From: JAXMAR01 sp046350295
GTDB lineage: Bacteria; Planctomycetota; Planctomycetia; Gemmatales; Gemmataceae
Length of the DNA stretch: 54,516 nt
Assembly: GCA_046350295.1 (NCBI GenBank)
Contig: JAXMAR010000048.1
Coordinates: forward strand, 1-54,516
Reading direction: 5' to 3'
Positions 9,001 to 16,287 of this stretch are shown here, piece after piece. Numbering within the stretch: position 1 is the stretch's first letter; each line of letters opens with the position of its first letter. The notes beneath the pieces are model-generated. The model saw only the letters and a program-made list of their open reading frames with translations. It did not search any database and was not told where the DNA came from. Both the position numbers and the translations under genes were made by a program.

Positions 9001-11196
9001 GAAAACGTCGTTGCTCCCGCCGATCGCGGCCTGAACCGGGGAGACGGTCGGGAAATTGCCGGAATTCGTATAGCCCACGACATAGGCGTTGCCGGCATTG
9101 TCGACGGCGACCTGGCCCGCCGTATCGTTGCCATTACCACCGAGGAAAGTCGAGTAGTAGGGAATGCCGGTCGCGTCGAAGCGCGTCACGAAGGCGTCGT
9201 TGCTACCGGAGAGATTGGCAAGCGTCGGCTGCGACGCGTTCACGACCGGGAAGTCGGGGGACGCCGTGAACCCGGCGACCACCGCGTTACCGCCGCTGTC
9301 CACGGCGATGCTGACCGGCTGCTCATTGGTAGCGCCGCCGAGGTAGGTGGAGTAGAGCAGACCCGTGCCGGACGGATTGAGCTTGGTGACGAAGACGTCG
9401 TTGGCGCTCGTTCCGGGGCTCGCCTGGAATGGCGCCGCCGTGGGGAAATTGTTCGACGCCGTGAGGCCGGTGACGTAGGCGTTCCCGTTGGCGTCGGCGG
9501 CGACGGCGACGCCCTGATCGTTGCCGCTGCCACCAAGGTAGGTCGAGTAGACGAGTGAGGCGGCGCCGCTCAAAGTGGGATCGATCTTCGTGACGAAGAC
9601 GTCGTTGCTGCCGGCAAGCGATCCCTGATAGCGGTTGGCGGAAAGAGGGAAGTTGCTGGATCCGGTCCAGCCGGTCATGTAGATCTTGCCGGACGGGTCG
9701 ACGGCGACGCCGGAGGCCTGGTCATCGGCACTGCCGCCGAGGTAGGTCGAGTAGAGGAGTCCAGCGCTTCCCGCCTGGGTGGTGTCGATCTTCACGACGA
9801 ATGCGTCGTTCGCGGTGTTGCGGGTGGTCTGGTAGGCGTTTTTCGTCGGCAGGTTCGTCGAAGCCGTAGTGCCGGCGATGATCGCCTTCGCTCCGTCGAG
9901 CGCAAGCATCTGCCCACCGAAAACATTGGCTCCGGCGTTGTCCGCTCCGTTGCCGCCGAAATAGGTGGAATAGAGCAGGCCGCTGCCGGCCGAATTGAGC
10001 TTGGTAAGGAACAGGTCGCCGCTGCCGCCGGCGCTGGTCTGGTAGGCGCCCACCGTGCCCAGGCTCACGTTGGTCGTGGTCGTGGGATAAGTTGTGGCAT
10101 CGGTGAAGCCGGTGATGTAGGCGTTGCCGGCGGCGTCCACGGCGAGGTTGAAGGCCTCGTCGTTTCCCGTGCTGCCCACGTACGTCGAATAGATGCGGCT
10201 CGTGCCTGCGGGATTCAGCTTCATCACGAACGAGTCCCAGCTGGCGCCGACGAACGCGCTCTGGTACGGGCTCCCAGCGGTCGGGAACGCGCCGCTCGTG
10301 AGGCCGGCGACGTAGATGTTGCCCGAGCTGTCGACGGCGACGCCGAAGCCCTGATCGTTGCCGCTTCCACCCTGGTAGCTGGAATAGACGAGTGTCGGGT
10401 CGATCACGAGCGCGGCGCTCGTGTCGTAGGCGCCGATGGCAAAGCCGACCTGGTTGTCGCCGAGCAGCACGAAGCGCCCGTCGACGGCTTGTTGCACGCC
10501 GTTGGTCGTCTGGTAAAGGAACGGAGCGTGATCGACGAGCGTGGCGCCGCCGCTCTGGATGAGGAGGTTGCCGTCGGTATCGATGGTGAGCTGATCGGCG
10601 CCCTGGAATCGCAAACGGATCTGGGTCGGATCAGCGCCGGCGGCGACGTGGAAATCGTATTGCAGCTGCGTCGGGTTGCCGTGGAACGTCAGGTCGATCC
10701 CGGAATAGATGCCCTGATACTGCACCTGGCCGTAGTTGGGAACGTTGGTAAGCCACTTCGTCGGGTCGTCGCCGATGAAGTAGTTGCTCATTGACTCGAG
10801 CGGGTCTAGCCCGACGACTTGCGCCGCGGAATCCGCCCCCACCATCTGCATGCGGACGACCGAGACGCTCGACGGGGCCGGGGCGCCCAACGGCTTGGAC
10901 ATCTGGTCCGGGCTGCTGTTGTCACTGGGGGCGGGAGCAGTGATGTCCAATACGGCATCGGCGCCGGTCAGGAACAGGCTGTAGCCCTGCCCATGGGCGA
11001 GATATTGCACCTGCGCGTCGGCCTGGCCGCGGTTGGCCTCGAACGAGAGGGGGAGCGCGAGCAGATCGGGGCTATTGGCGCTGGGGGCCAGGCGCGCCTC
11101 CAGGGGCTCCAGGACAAGATCGCGGCGCCACCGTTTCTTCGGCGCCGTGCGATCCTGCTTGGTCCGTTTGGAGCGGCTGAAAGGGTTCCAACTCAT
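1..11196 (-). CDS. Giant multidomain surface protein (SBBP, LamG, beta-helix, PKD/C-type lectin, FG-GAP), C-terminus outside window
   Basis: The frame is open from an ATG at 11196 to the left edge, 3732 codons; I checked the frame at several points and it stays the same. A basic N-terminus (residues 1-28) leads into LEPLEARLAPS (29-39), a motif resembling the LEPR-XLL N-terminus of planctomycete exported proteins. Then come a region typical of SBBP proteins (about 130-265), seven SBBP beta-propeller repeats of the type YSTYLGGSGNDQ/VAVDxxGNAYVTG (266-720), and LamG/concanavalin-like modules, each with a core like WYHVAGTFDG, near residues 910, 1166, 1393, 1610, 1831, 2046, 2716 and 3440. A right-handed beta-helix stretch (NNTITHNGLG, about 2300-2570), a C-type lectin fold inside a PKD-like domain (2933-3133) and FG-GAP repeats (about 3150-3320 and 3636 onward) complete it. 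Likely secreted or cell-surface adhesion or glycan binding; the exact role is unknown. No clear Shine-Dalgarno precedes the ATG. Confidence 0.85.
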   Translation of the reverse strand, partial: MSWNPFSRSKRTKQDRTAPKKRWRRDLVLEPLEARLAPSANSPDLLALPLSFEANRGQADAQVQYLAHGQGYSLFLTGADAVLDITAPAPSDNSSPDQMSKPLGAPAPSSVSVVRMQMVGADSAAQVVGLDPLESMSNYFIGDDPTKWLTNVPNYGQVQYQGIYSGIDLTFHGNPTQLQYDFHVAAGADPTQIRLRFQGADQLTIDTDGNLLIQSGGATLVDHAPFLYQTTNGVQQAVDGRFVLLGDNQVGFAIGAYDTSAALVIDPTLVYSSYQGGSGNDQGFGVAVDSSGNIYVAGLTSGAFPTAGSPYQSAFVGASWDSFVMKLNPAGTSRIYSTYVGSTGNDEAFNLAVDAAGNAYITGFTDATTYPTTTTNVSLGTVGAYQTSAGGSGDLFLTKLNSAGSGLLYSTYFGGNGADNAGANVFGGQMLALDGAKAIIAGTTASTNLPTKNAYQTTRNTANDAFVVKIDTTQAGSAGLLYSTYLGGSADDQASGVAVDPSGKIYMTGWTGSSNFPLSANRYQGSLAGSNDVFVTKIDPTLSGAASLVYSTYLGGSGNDQGVAVAADANGNAYVTGLTASNNFPTAAPFQASPGTSANDVFVTKLNPSGTGLLYSTYLGGATNEQPVSIAVDSGGNAVVAGFTASPDFPVVNASQPTLANLSGSNDAFVTRFDATGIPYYSTFLGGNGNDTAGQVAVDNAGNAYVVGYTNSGNFPTVSPVQAAIGGSNDVFVAKLSDSANHAPMLPVIGTQTATKGTTLTVNAGATDADLGSPGAAGAVAWWRGEGNANDSLSGNNGTFVNGAAPTPNGKLGQAFSFDGVNDYVSAPSSSSLNVTAAVTVDAWVNVAVGNASFAGIAGTWDDTTGNNRSYLLALQNNKVKFYVSHTGSDFPSVWGTTVLQPGVWYHVAGTFDGTNLNVYVNGIVDAAPVSSPGGIHANSHPFFIGNADSGPAYFKGSIDETTVFNRALAASEIQAIYNQTNSGLTYTLDSGPAGASISPSGVISWTPPPTDAVSWWKLDGDTSDSAGGNNATLHGPSDYSQGKVNQAFNLDGSNYLQIPDSPSLKPTSISIEAWVKPDFSSRPRIGYDYDTILLKQNNWDAPVAPGDGYALITAMDSTASWPTGFGPNVTVPVGTPVFYITVGGSGYIQLFSDTAIPDDGAFHHVAATYDGTAVKIYLDGVLTGSHAVTGAIRHSTADAFIGYDPTWPALPTSRTSVDDVALFARALSGGEVRATYNAGSNGLGSIGYTETVTVRATDNGFPTDAVSLYPLDGSVADVVGGNNPSATSAVSFVGGKIGQGATFGAGGYIDIPDSASLQNQQFTLSAWVQPVAAGVFGGNGNAIIEKDLNSGSVGSTKMGWDPQTGRFVFVVGDYASQRVFSTNSFSAGQFYHVAGTFDGTTIRLYVNGQLEASLAAPHTVVYDSSIPWTIGNNGPAFRNRVWQGVIDDVNIFNRPLSAAELQAAYKAGSAGKMLSATRTFNIAVNAAPPPAPSTPTPDAAGNALQFDGMNDFVEVPSNPALHDDRNITISGWFKADGYPREWQNIFFRGSENWGPDNNGDVREYGLWLHWGGELHVTSTPVNRVGTGSNTGQVTIFTAPAVTLGQWYHFAVVISADLGVMRLYLNGSLLQEVPYLNAGSNIRQSNAPLLFGTNWQEFQGSLDNVALYHSARTQAQIIAEMNHPWTAAEIAAQPDLAAYWKFDDAGITLHDEGPNHLDGIIATPDSPAWVAAGSQFPGPFPGSGSALLFDGANDIVSVPSPTTLNVTNQFTAEAWVYPTDTAKLHGVIFDQEGEFIAARGTDGYLYYGVPTSVSGPGWNWVNTQVTIPLSKWSHIALTYDGNFIRTYLNGNPVGPATPATGAVFDADTNFNDFRIGGRDPWPEYFPGKIDEVRVWNVARSQADIQAAMSSELQGNETGLIGYWTFDEGAGTIAHDTAAASAATPANGTLTQDMDIGYGVAGALTNDNDPSYQFKSGTVDLNLSQANKTAGAYNTVSFWINWNGWDGQYSIGFNQYALWFNGGQWGFTTGNGDMFGTSSAGLAGQWVHVVASFLNGDVTHSRLWINGTERSLTLSGTPSVRNAGAQARISGWPGDSWNRLYGYTGGYSSVDEVAFFNRLLSQADIDALKANNSATYRSDVLGLGPIAYYRLDESGPSDVVADSSPFHNDGHIGPRPLSVASGAGLYSAPTSITVTVVNTADSGPGSLRQAILDANAQLGYLPVTIQFAIPITDPGYNAATGVFTISPVTALPAVASSRITIDGATQAANIGDTNPGRLGAGGTVGVGGLTLDKVDKPEIQIVDSNNLSIGLDIAAGNTTIRGLAIYGFGNVYVSSNDGNIRIRNDVSGTIIEKNVIGAAATGFSDPGAGLRSGGPDIVSAGADNGVVRNNLIGYSGSFGFFGTPNTTGWLIQDNEIRGNGIEQTSQDGIHIQAGGSGNTIIGNLIADTQGQGVDLRGTGELVTNNTITHNGLGRGETAGVDIWGSSGDTVSRNIISGNWGPAVMVASNSQGNTISQNSIFGNGSVSVPGGGVSGEIGIDLLTDTSLVGTAPFRTLNDNGDGDSGGNGLFNAPVITSARSDGTNLTVTGFARPGSNIEFFTADPDPSGFGEGKTYLASAQAPLPAPFAGSGSALAFNGGNQYVITPNLVSSFNASAPTVTLEVNFNANGPGVIVSELGQSTINTNWHDSQIEVLSTGEVKVRVWNLTSVSLGFVTFGTWHHVALRYDAANTTLVGFLDGVQSAATTTAARQFPSTGGVYYALGTTDGTNLGSGAYFNGEIDEFRVWNTARTQAQIQASMNSTLTGTESGLVAYYRFNEGSGGTAFDLTAHQYHAALGGGLALNRPIWFTPSATAFPTGSYNIPNVGADTAAAFTFVIPLTSLAAGVNPGDALTATATALNGSTSEFSQNVTLKTTDAAPVITSTSITPQIDENGFATLTVNYTDADAADGHTATINWGDGTAVQTVSLTGPTSLLSAPATFGGHTYYVNLTNLTWDQAEAQAQLMGGHLVTINSQTENDFVRDLILDRSGTNRTAYIGMTDADNEGVWSWVSGEPVTYANFLSPGEPNNSGFLQDHAYINFNFPTNVAGFWDDAEGRTNTVFSVIEIGPEKTFTVKHQYKNSGAPTVSITVTDNDIAAKSAAASATITVNNLAPVLGTTYGAATAVQKATPAASDQFGSALAIIDNTLYVGAPFDDTGATNAGAVYAYNATTGAFLGTVIQKNLNAGYTRTANDQFGFALAAVGGKLVIGANLDDFGATDAGAVYVYDPTGNTLTRVANPAPAGNDQFGSTLAAVGGNFVVGAALDDNGAAVDAGAAYIFDGASLALLQTLRKPIITVTDLSGAGRDATLSGTAMRVAGALPNDSDAAYQLTGGQISAGLPLNTASGGFNTVSFWMKSNGGNVQMPIGFGSYDLYFQNGFFGFNSAAGDLYGINESVVADNQWHLITAVFKNFTGADITQNQLWVDGARQALSQLIAAPSTARMVGSVISVAVTNGGSGYTSAPSVAIAAPGNSGASATATAVINNGSVVAVNITFTGSNYTAVPAVSFSGGGGSGATATATIGAAAKISGWSQDTGYHFLGSLDEVAFFNRQLTPTEIGALWTGRTSANYDSVVKNLSGGAPVAYYRLGDGPAGLVDGAGAGDQFGAALAAGANNQVIVGAPQADAGGGDAGAVYIYNAVSGALVRTLVDPFNATLASHNNNFEHFGAAVAGVGNYIVVGAPLTDMDGGDVGW

Positions 11197-11559
11197 GTTG
11201 CACCTGTGCGGAATAGGCGGGCCCGAACAGTGAGGCGGGACGCTAACTAATAAGGAAGGCGTCGTGACAAAGAAATCGGGACAAAGCGTTTGACCGTAGC
11301 GGAATATTCGGCTGCTACCGAAGAAGACCTAGTATGGTGGTCGGACCAAACAAATGCAAACGAGAAAATTAAAAAAAAAGGAAAGCAGGCTCGGCGCCCC
11401 CAGAGGAATACCTAGATCATCAACCCCTATAGCGGCGGTCACCACACGGTGTCGTGAGGGAAGCGGGGAATTCAGTGACATGAAATCCCGGCCGGGCTTC
11501 ATAGGATTTCCTGCGATCCTGCCGTTCTTTTTCGAGGGCAGTTCAGCGGAGGTCACGCC
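11197..11559. other. Divergent intergenic region
   Basis: These 363 bases separate the divergent giant-protein and SMP-30 genes. The middle (about 11225-11420) is more AT-rich than its surroundings and includes a run of nine A at about 11370. Both promoters should lie here, but I cannot assign -35/-10 boxes with confidence. I see no RNA gene or convincing reading frame. Confidence 0.4.
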
Positions 11560-12474
11560 ATGGTCGCCTGGATGCTGTTCGCGTCAGTTCTCGTCGCGGA
11601 ACCGCCTGCCGAGGACAAGGTCCGAGCCGTCAAGCTTTTTGAGGTTCCCAACTACACGGAGGGAATCGTCTTCGACCATGCCGGCAACGGCTACGTTTCG
11701 CACGGCAAGGTCATCACCCGGTTCACGCCGGACCTGAAGACGAGCACCTGGGCCGAAACCGGCGCGCCGAACGGGCACAAGATCCTCGCGGATGGCACGC
11801 ACCTGGTCTGCGACGGGAGCCAGCATGCCGTGCTGCACCTGAGCGCGAAGGGAAAGGTGCTCGGCAAGGCGTCAAAGGAATGCGGCGGCAAGGAACTGCG
11901 GGCGCCAAACGACCTGACGCTCGACCCGCGCGGCGGCTTCTGGTTCACCGACCCGGGCGGCTCCGATGACAAGAAACTGATCGGCACGGTTCACTACGTC
12001 GATGCGAAAGGAACGACCCACCTGGTGCTCGAGGGACTAGCGTTTCCCAACGGCATCGTCCTCAGTCCCGATCAAAAGACGCTGTATCTCGCGGAGAGCA
12101 AGAAGAATCGCATTCTCGTATATCCTGTCATCGCGCCGGGGAAACTCGGCCCGATGAAGGTCTTCTGCGATCTTCCCGAGAAGGCGCGTGACCAGATCGA
12201 CAATCAGCCGGACGGCATGTGTCTCGATGCGGACGGCAACCTTTATGTTGCACACTACGGAATGAAGCAGGTGCAGGTGCTCGACAAGACTGGGAAGATC
12301 ATCCGTCGCTACCCCGGTGGCAACCTGACCACGAGCAACGTCGGATTCGCCGGTCCGGGCATGAGCCATCTCTATGTCACGGGAGCTCTGGGCAACGAAG
12401 AAAGCACTGGAGCGGTGTTCCGTCTGGAACTGCCGGGTGTCCGAGGGCTCAGGATCCTTCCCGCGATAAAATAG
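11560..12474 (+). CDS. SMP-30/gluconolactonase-family secreted lactonase
   Basis: A 304-residue six-bladed beta-propeller of the SMP-30/gluconolactonase/LRE family. These enzymes are metal-dependent lactonases that open sugar lactones. The usual metal-ligand positions are visible: Glu34 (TEGIVFD), Asn117 (APND), Asn164 (FPNGI) and Asp218 (QPDGM). Residues 1-13 are hydrophobic and end in VLVAEPP, which fits a short export signal. The start ATG has GGAGG about nine bases upstream (sequence gcggaggtcacgccATG). The gene stands alone between the divergent giant-protein gene and a gene-poor stretch, so context gives no substrate. Family assignment is firm; the substrate is unknown, and a non-enzymatic propeller cannot be excluded. 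Confidence 0.85.
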   Translation: MVAWMLFASVLVAEPPAEDKVRAVKLFEVPNYTEGIVFDHAGNGYVSHGKVITRFTPDLKTSTWAETGAPNGHKILADGTHLVCDGSQHAVLHLSAKGKVLGKASKECGGKELRAPNDLTLDPRGGFWFTDPGGSDDKKLIGTVHYVDAKGTTHLVLEGLAFPNGIVLSPDQKTLYLAESKKNRILVYPVIAPGKLGPMKVFCDLPEKARDQIDNQPDGMCLDADGNLYVAHYGMKQVQVLDKTGKIIRRYPGGNLTTSNVGFAGPGMSHLYVTGALGNEESTGAVFRLELPGVRGLRILPAIK

Positions 12475-13155
12475 TTGACGATCTCGACGGTTTCGAGGCG
12501 TATTCGGCGGCCTCCCCGCGCCACGGTTGACTGCAGCGAGGTAGAGCCGGCCAACGTCCCCGTCAGCAAATCGCACCGCAGACGGTACTGTGCGAAGTCG
12601 GTTGGTCTGTGCAACTTCGCACATGCTGAGCGACCGGCGCCCGCCCGTCCGAGGCGGAAATCCCGTAATTCCGCGCGTCGGCTCAAAACCCCTCTCTCGG
12701 CGCCGCCTTTGCGACCCTTCGGGCCGGCCTTCTCTGCCGCCACATCCGTTCGCAGCGGTACGAGCGAATCGTGGCGCGCGTCGGCGAAAGGACAAAGACG
12801 AGGCGCGCTGTCCTGGGAGCTGATCCCCAATTCCCGTGACCAGCGGATCCCCCCGAACCTGCGTGAATACGAACGGGCTCGCGCAGGTTTCTCCTGGAGC
12901 AGGCGCGGCGCGAGCTGCCTTCTCATGTTCAAGCCGCAAACAGACGGGCGGACGGAGGCCTTGCTGAGCTTCTGGGGCGAACCGTTCATGGCCCGCGCCC
13001 CCGGAAAGGACGTGCCGCGTTACGTCTTCCACGTGCAGGGCCATTCGGAGCTGGTCACGCGGCTCAGCGAACTGGAACGCGGCTATCGACTCGGAGCCTG
13101 ACGTGTTCGCGGGCCTGAGCGTGGAACCGTTGACCTTGCCTCAGAGGAGGTATCC
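12475..13155 (+). other. Gene-poor stretch with possible decayed coding fragments
   Basis: No complete gene is convincing in these 681 bases. A plus-strand frame stays open to the stop at 13101, but its first two thirds are Arg/Ser/Pro-rich and look non-coding. Near 12855-12900 it reads PPNLREYERARAGFSW, which resembles the N-terminus of acetyl-CoA-synthetase-like AMP-binding proteins, followed in other frames by SRARREL. The last 58 residues (about 12926-13101, FWGEPF, VPRYVFHVQGHSELV) look protein-like but I do not recognise them. A long minus-strand frame overlaps the lactonase gene and is probably a shadow. I read this as remnants, not a working gene. Confidence 0.35.
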
Positions 13156-14268
13156 ATGGCGACGCCGATCTTCACCATCGAGCCCTACTGCGACGAGTTG
13201 GGGCCGGAAAAGGTCATTCACATCTACGAACCGGCGAGCGGCTTGCGCGCCATCCTCGTGGTCGACAACACGGCGTGCGGGGCGGCTGTCGGCGGCGTGC
13301 GCATGGCCGCGGACGTCTCCCTCGATGAGGTGTTCCGTCTCGCCCGGGCCATGACGCTGAAGAACGCGGCGGCGGGCCTGCCCCACGGCGGCGGCAAGGC
13401 GGGCATCATCGCCGATCCACATACGGCCGACAAGCCGCGGCTCGTTCGCGCCTTCGCCCGCGCCATCCGCGAGATCGCCGACTACATTCCCGGGCCGGAC
13501 ATGGGCACCGATGAAGCGTGCATGGCCTGGCTTTTCGACGAGATCGGCCGGGCCGTCGGCTTGCCGCGCGTGATCGGCGGCATCCCCTTGGACGAGATCG
13601 GCGCCACGGGCTTTGGGCTGGCGCGGTGTGCGGAAGCGGCTGCTGCTTTCTGCGACCTCCGTCTCAAGGGAGCGACGGTGGCGATCGAAGGCTTCGGCAA
13701 CGTCGGCAAGCACGCCGCGCGCTTTCTCGCGGAGCTGGGCGCAACGCTCGTCGCCGCGAGCGATAGCCAGGGCGCCGTCCACGACCCGGCGGGCATCGAT
13801 GTCGGCCAGTTGACGGCGCTTAAGCAGGAAGCGGGAAACGTGACCGCCTACCCGCGCGGCCGCAAGCTGGCGGTCGCGGAGTTGCTCACGCTCCCGTGCG
13901 ACATTCTGATTCCGGCGGCGCGCCCGGATTGCATCAACAAGGGAAACGCCGATGCGATCCGCGCCAAGCTCATCTTGCAAGGGGCAAACATTCCCGCGAC
14001 GGCGGAAGCGGAAACAGCGCTGCACCGGCGCGGCGTGCTCAACGTGCCCGACTTCATCGCGAACGCGGGAGGCGTGATCTGCGCGTCTGTCGAATACCAC
14101 GGTGGGACCGAGGCGTCCGCGTTCGAGCAGATTGCGCAGAAGATCAAGAGCAACACCGAGGCGGTGCTGTCGCGCAGTCGCCGCGACGGTATCGAGCCGC
14201 GCCGCGCCGCGATCGACCTTGCGCGTGAGCGAGTGCGGGCGGCGCTGGCATTCCGTCGAAAGCCATGA
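13156..14268 (+). CDS. Glu/Leu/Phe/Val dehydrogenase family protein
   Basis: This 370-residue enzyme should catalyse reversible NAD(P)-dependent oxidative deamination of an amino acid, joining amino-acid and ammonium metabolism. Visible motifs are Lys69 (MTLKNAAAG), the glycine-rich LPHGGGKAGI with Lys81, the catalytic Asp115 in PGPDMGTDE, and the dinucleotide-binding GFGNVG (179-184). The PDMGTDEACMAW context resembles glutamate dehydrogenase, but the length is closer to leucine/phenylalanine dehydrogenases (about 350-370) than to hexameric glutamate dehydrogenase (about 410-450). Substrate therefore stays open. The start is well set: AGGAGG at 13145-13150 lies five bases before the ATG. The gene appears monocistronic; the convergent kinase gene ends about 185 bases downstream. 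Confidence 0.9.
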   Translation: MATPIFTIEPYCDELGPEKVIHIYEPASGLRAILVVDNTACGAAVGGVRMAADVSLDEVFRLARAMTLKNAAAGLPHGGGKAGIIADPHTADKPRLVRAFARAIREIADYIPGPDMGTDEACMAWLFDEIGRAVGLPRVIGGIPLDEIGATGFGLARCAEAAAAFCDLRLKGATVAIEGFGNVGKHAARFLAELGATLVAASDSQGAVHDPAGIDVGQLTALKQEAGNVTAYPRGRKLAVAELLTLPCDILIPAARPDCINKGNADAIRAKLILQGANIPATAEAETALHRRGVLNVPDFIANAGGVICASVEYHGGTEASAFEQIAQKIKSNTEAVLSRSRRDGIEPRRAAIDLARERVRAALAFRRKP

Positions 14269-14452
14269 GGAACCGGCGATGGCCATGGCGGAGTCGCTCG
14301 GGGAATCGACCGTTAGCTGGTGCGCGGCCTGTCGCCCGGCGCCGTTATGGCGGAGATGTTCGGCAAGGCCAACGGCCGATCGAACATCGGGTGCACTGGA
14401 GAGGCGCCGAAAGGGGGCGTAGCGGCCGCAGTCGCCGGAACATCGCGACGCC

Positions 14453-16135
14453 TCACTCCCGCCCCGCCAGCTCCCGCAGCTGCCAGCTCGCCAGCACGTA
14501 CCAGCGCCGCGCCGCACCGTCGTCCTCCGTCCGCTTCTTCAAATCCTGCCAGGCGACGAACGCTTTGGCCTTGTCCTTTCCGGCCGCCACCGCTTCCAGC
14601 GCCAGCGCCTCGTTCTTGTCCGCCTTGTCGACGAGCGCCTTCACGTCCTCCGCCTTGGCGACGCGTTCCTTCAGGTCGTCGTAGAGCTTCTGGATCGCCT
14701 CGTTCTCCTTGAGGTACTTGTCGCCGAGCATGCCCCAGCCACGCTGCTGGAGATCGGCCGAGGTCCGCAGCTTGGCCAGATCCTGCCATTCCCGCGCGGC
14801 TTGCTCGAGCTTGCCGGAGTCCTCGTAGTCGAGCGCCGCCCAGGCCGCCTCCTCCTGCTTGTTCTCCGCGCGGAAGCGCGCCGAGCGCCGGTTCAGCGTC
14901 GTGTGCTCCGTCTCTTCCAGCTGGAGTTGATCGCGGAACTCGCGCACCTGGTCCGCGCGCGGATGCGACGGGTGCCAGGAGAGAAAGCTCTCGATCATGT
15001 CCACGGCCTTCTGCCGGTCGTGGTACTCCTTCGCCTGCACCTGCGCTTCCAGCTTCCAGTAAAGCCGCTCCGCGTCCGGCGGCTTGAAGAAGAGCTGGTA
15101 GGCGCCATAACCCACGCCGCCGAGCGCCAGGAGCACGACCAGCAGCGTGAACCAGCCGCGCCGGTACACCGCATTTCGCTTCTTCTTTTTCTTCTTCTTC
15201 CCCAGAAGCGCCCGGGCGATGTCCTTGTCTTCCTCGTCCAGCTTCCCCTCGATCGCGACCTTGTCGATCTTCCGCTTCGTCGCCGCGTCCAGCCCCGCGC
15301 TCTTCTGCGCCTCCCACTTCTCCCGCACCAGTGACAGCGACTGCGCCACCATCGCCGCGTCGAGCGGCCGCTTGTGCGGCTCCTTTTCCAGGAGCTGGCA
15401 CACCAGCGTATCGAGCCAGATGGGGATGTCGAGCACCAGCCGCGACGGTCTCTCGAACGTCCCCTTGGTGTGCAGCTTGAACATCTCCAGGATGTTGTCC
15501 GCGATGAACGGCTTGCGCCCCGTCAGGAGCTCGTAGAACATCACCCCCATCGAGTAGAGGTCGCTCTTGGCCGTCAGATCGCGCTGCCCCTTGCACTGCT
15601 CGGGGGACATGTAGGCCGCAGTGCCGACCGTCGAGTTGTCGGCGGTGAGGGCGGTAACATCGGTGTCCTTGGCGATGCCGAAGTCGGTCAGCTTGATGGA
15701 GCCGTCCTTGAGGATCATCAGGTTGGACGGCTTGAGATCGCGATGGATGATGCCGCGCTGGTGGGCGTGCTGCAAGGCGGCACAGAGCTGCGTGCCGAGG
15801 GTGACGACCTCCTCCCAGGTGAGCCTGCCGCGCCGCGCCAGCACCTTGTCGAGCGATTCCCCCTCCAGGTACTCCATCACGTAGAGCGGCGTGTCGTGGT
15901 AGCGCCCCGAGCGAATGATGCGGGCGATGTTGGGATGCTCGAGCTGCTTGAGGATGTCGATCTCGCGCTGAAAGCGCCGCTTGGCGTTCTCGTTGCTCAC
16001 CAGCCCGGGCGCGATGATCTTGACGGCGACACGCTCCTCCGTCTCCACGTGCCGGCCGCGGAACACCGAGCCCATGGCGCCGGAGCCGAGTTCTCTCTCG
16101 ATCTTGTAGGGGCCGAGCTGTTTACCGAGGAGCAT
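14453..16135 (-). CDS. Membrane-anchored Ser/Thr protein kinase (PknB-like)
   Basis: A 560-residue Hanks-type kinase. The N-terminal kinase domain (about 9-275) has the glycine loop GSGAMGS (17-23), Lys39 (VAVKI), HRDLKPSN with catalytic Asp133, DFG with Asp151, and SPEQ with Glu179, so it should be active. A lysine run (KKKKKKK) comes just before a single transmembrane helix (about 328-346, WFTLLVVLLALGGVGYGAY), giving an inside kinase and an outside C-terminal region. That region (about 350-560) is charged and helical, with TPR-like character, and may sense or bind partners. The gene stands alone on the minus strand between plus-strand genes. Kinases of this layout are abundant in planctomycetes; the target is unknown. 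Decayed kinase pieces lie nearby (16288-16644 and 19631-19770). Confidence 0.93.
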   Translation of the reverse strand: MLLGKQLGPYKIERELGSGAMGSVFRGRHVETEERVAVKIIAPGLVSNENAKRRFQREIDILKQLEHPNIARIIRSGRYHDTPLYVMEYLEGESLDKVLARRGRLTWEEVVTLGTQLCAALQHAHQRGIIHRDLKPSNLMILKDGSIKLTDFGIAKDTDVTALTADNSTVGTAAYMSPEQCKGQRDLTAKSDLYSMGVMFYELLTGRKPFIADNILEMFKLHTKGTFERPSRLVLDIPIWLDTLVCQLLEKEPHKRPLDAAMVAQSLSLVREKWEAQKSAGLDAATKRKIDKVAIEGKLDEEDKDIARALLGKKKKKKKRNAVYRRGWFTLLVVLLALGGVGYGAYQLFFKPPDAERLYWKLEAQVQAKEYHDRQKAVDMIESFLSWHPSHPRADQVREFRDQLQLEETEHTTLNRRSARFRAENKQEEAAWAALDYEDSGKLEQAAREWQDLAKLRTSADLQQRGWGMLGDKYLKENEAIQKLYDDLKERVAKAEDVKALVDKADKNEALALEAVAAGKDKAKAFVAWQDLKKRTEDDGAARRWYVLASWQLRELAGRE

Positions 16136-16287
16136 GACGATCCAAGCCGCAAAGCTGAGACGTTTTCAGGCAATTGTAACTCGCCGAGCGGTCGGTTTCG
16201 ACTCCGCTCGAGGTTGTTTCAATACCGGACTGTCCTCCCAGGGAGCTGTTCCTCTCCGCCGAAACCGGAAGAAGCCTGAGTTTGGGT

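Noticed and set aside
5020..9558. Open plus-strand frame of 1512 codons, and a similar one at 85-2058
   Set aside because: These are antisense to the giant protein, with Arg/Gly/Val/Asp-rich text and no domains. High GC keeps stops rare in the opposite frame. The minus frame has clear LamG and SBBP motifs.
9000..10400. Roughly 200-base periodic similarity in DNA
   Set aside because: It is explained by the seven SBBP protein repeats of the giant gene, not by a separate DNA element.
12037..13044. Minus-strand frame of 335 codons overlapping the lactonase
   Set aside because: Overlaps 438 bases of a clear gene and has Arg-rich composition without recognisable motifs.
14269..14452. Short plus-strand frame after the dehydrogenase gene
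   Set aside because: About 45 codons, no ribosome site, Arg-rich and no motif; treated as intergenic.
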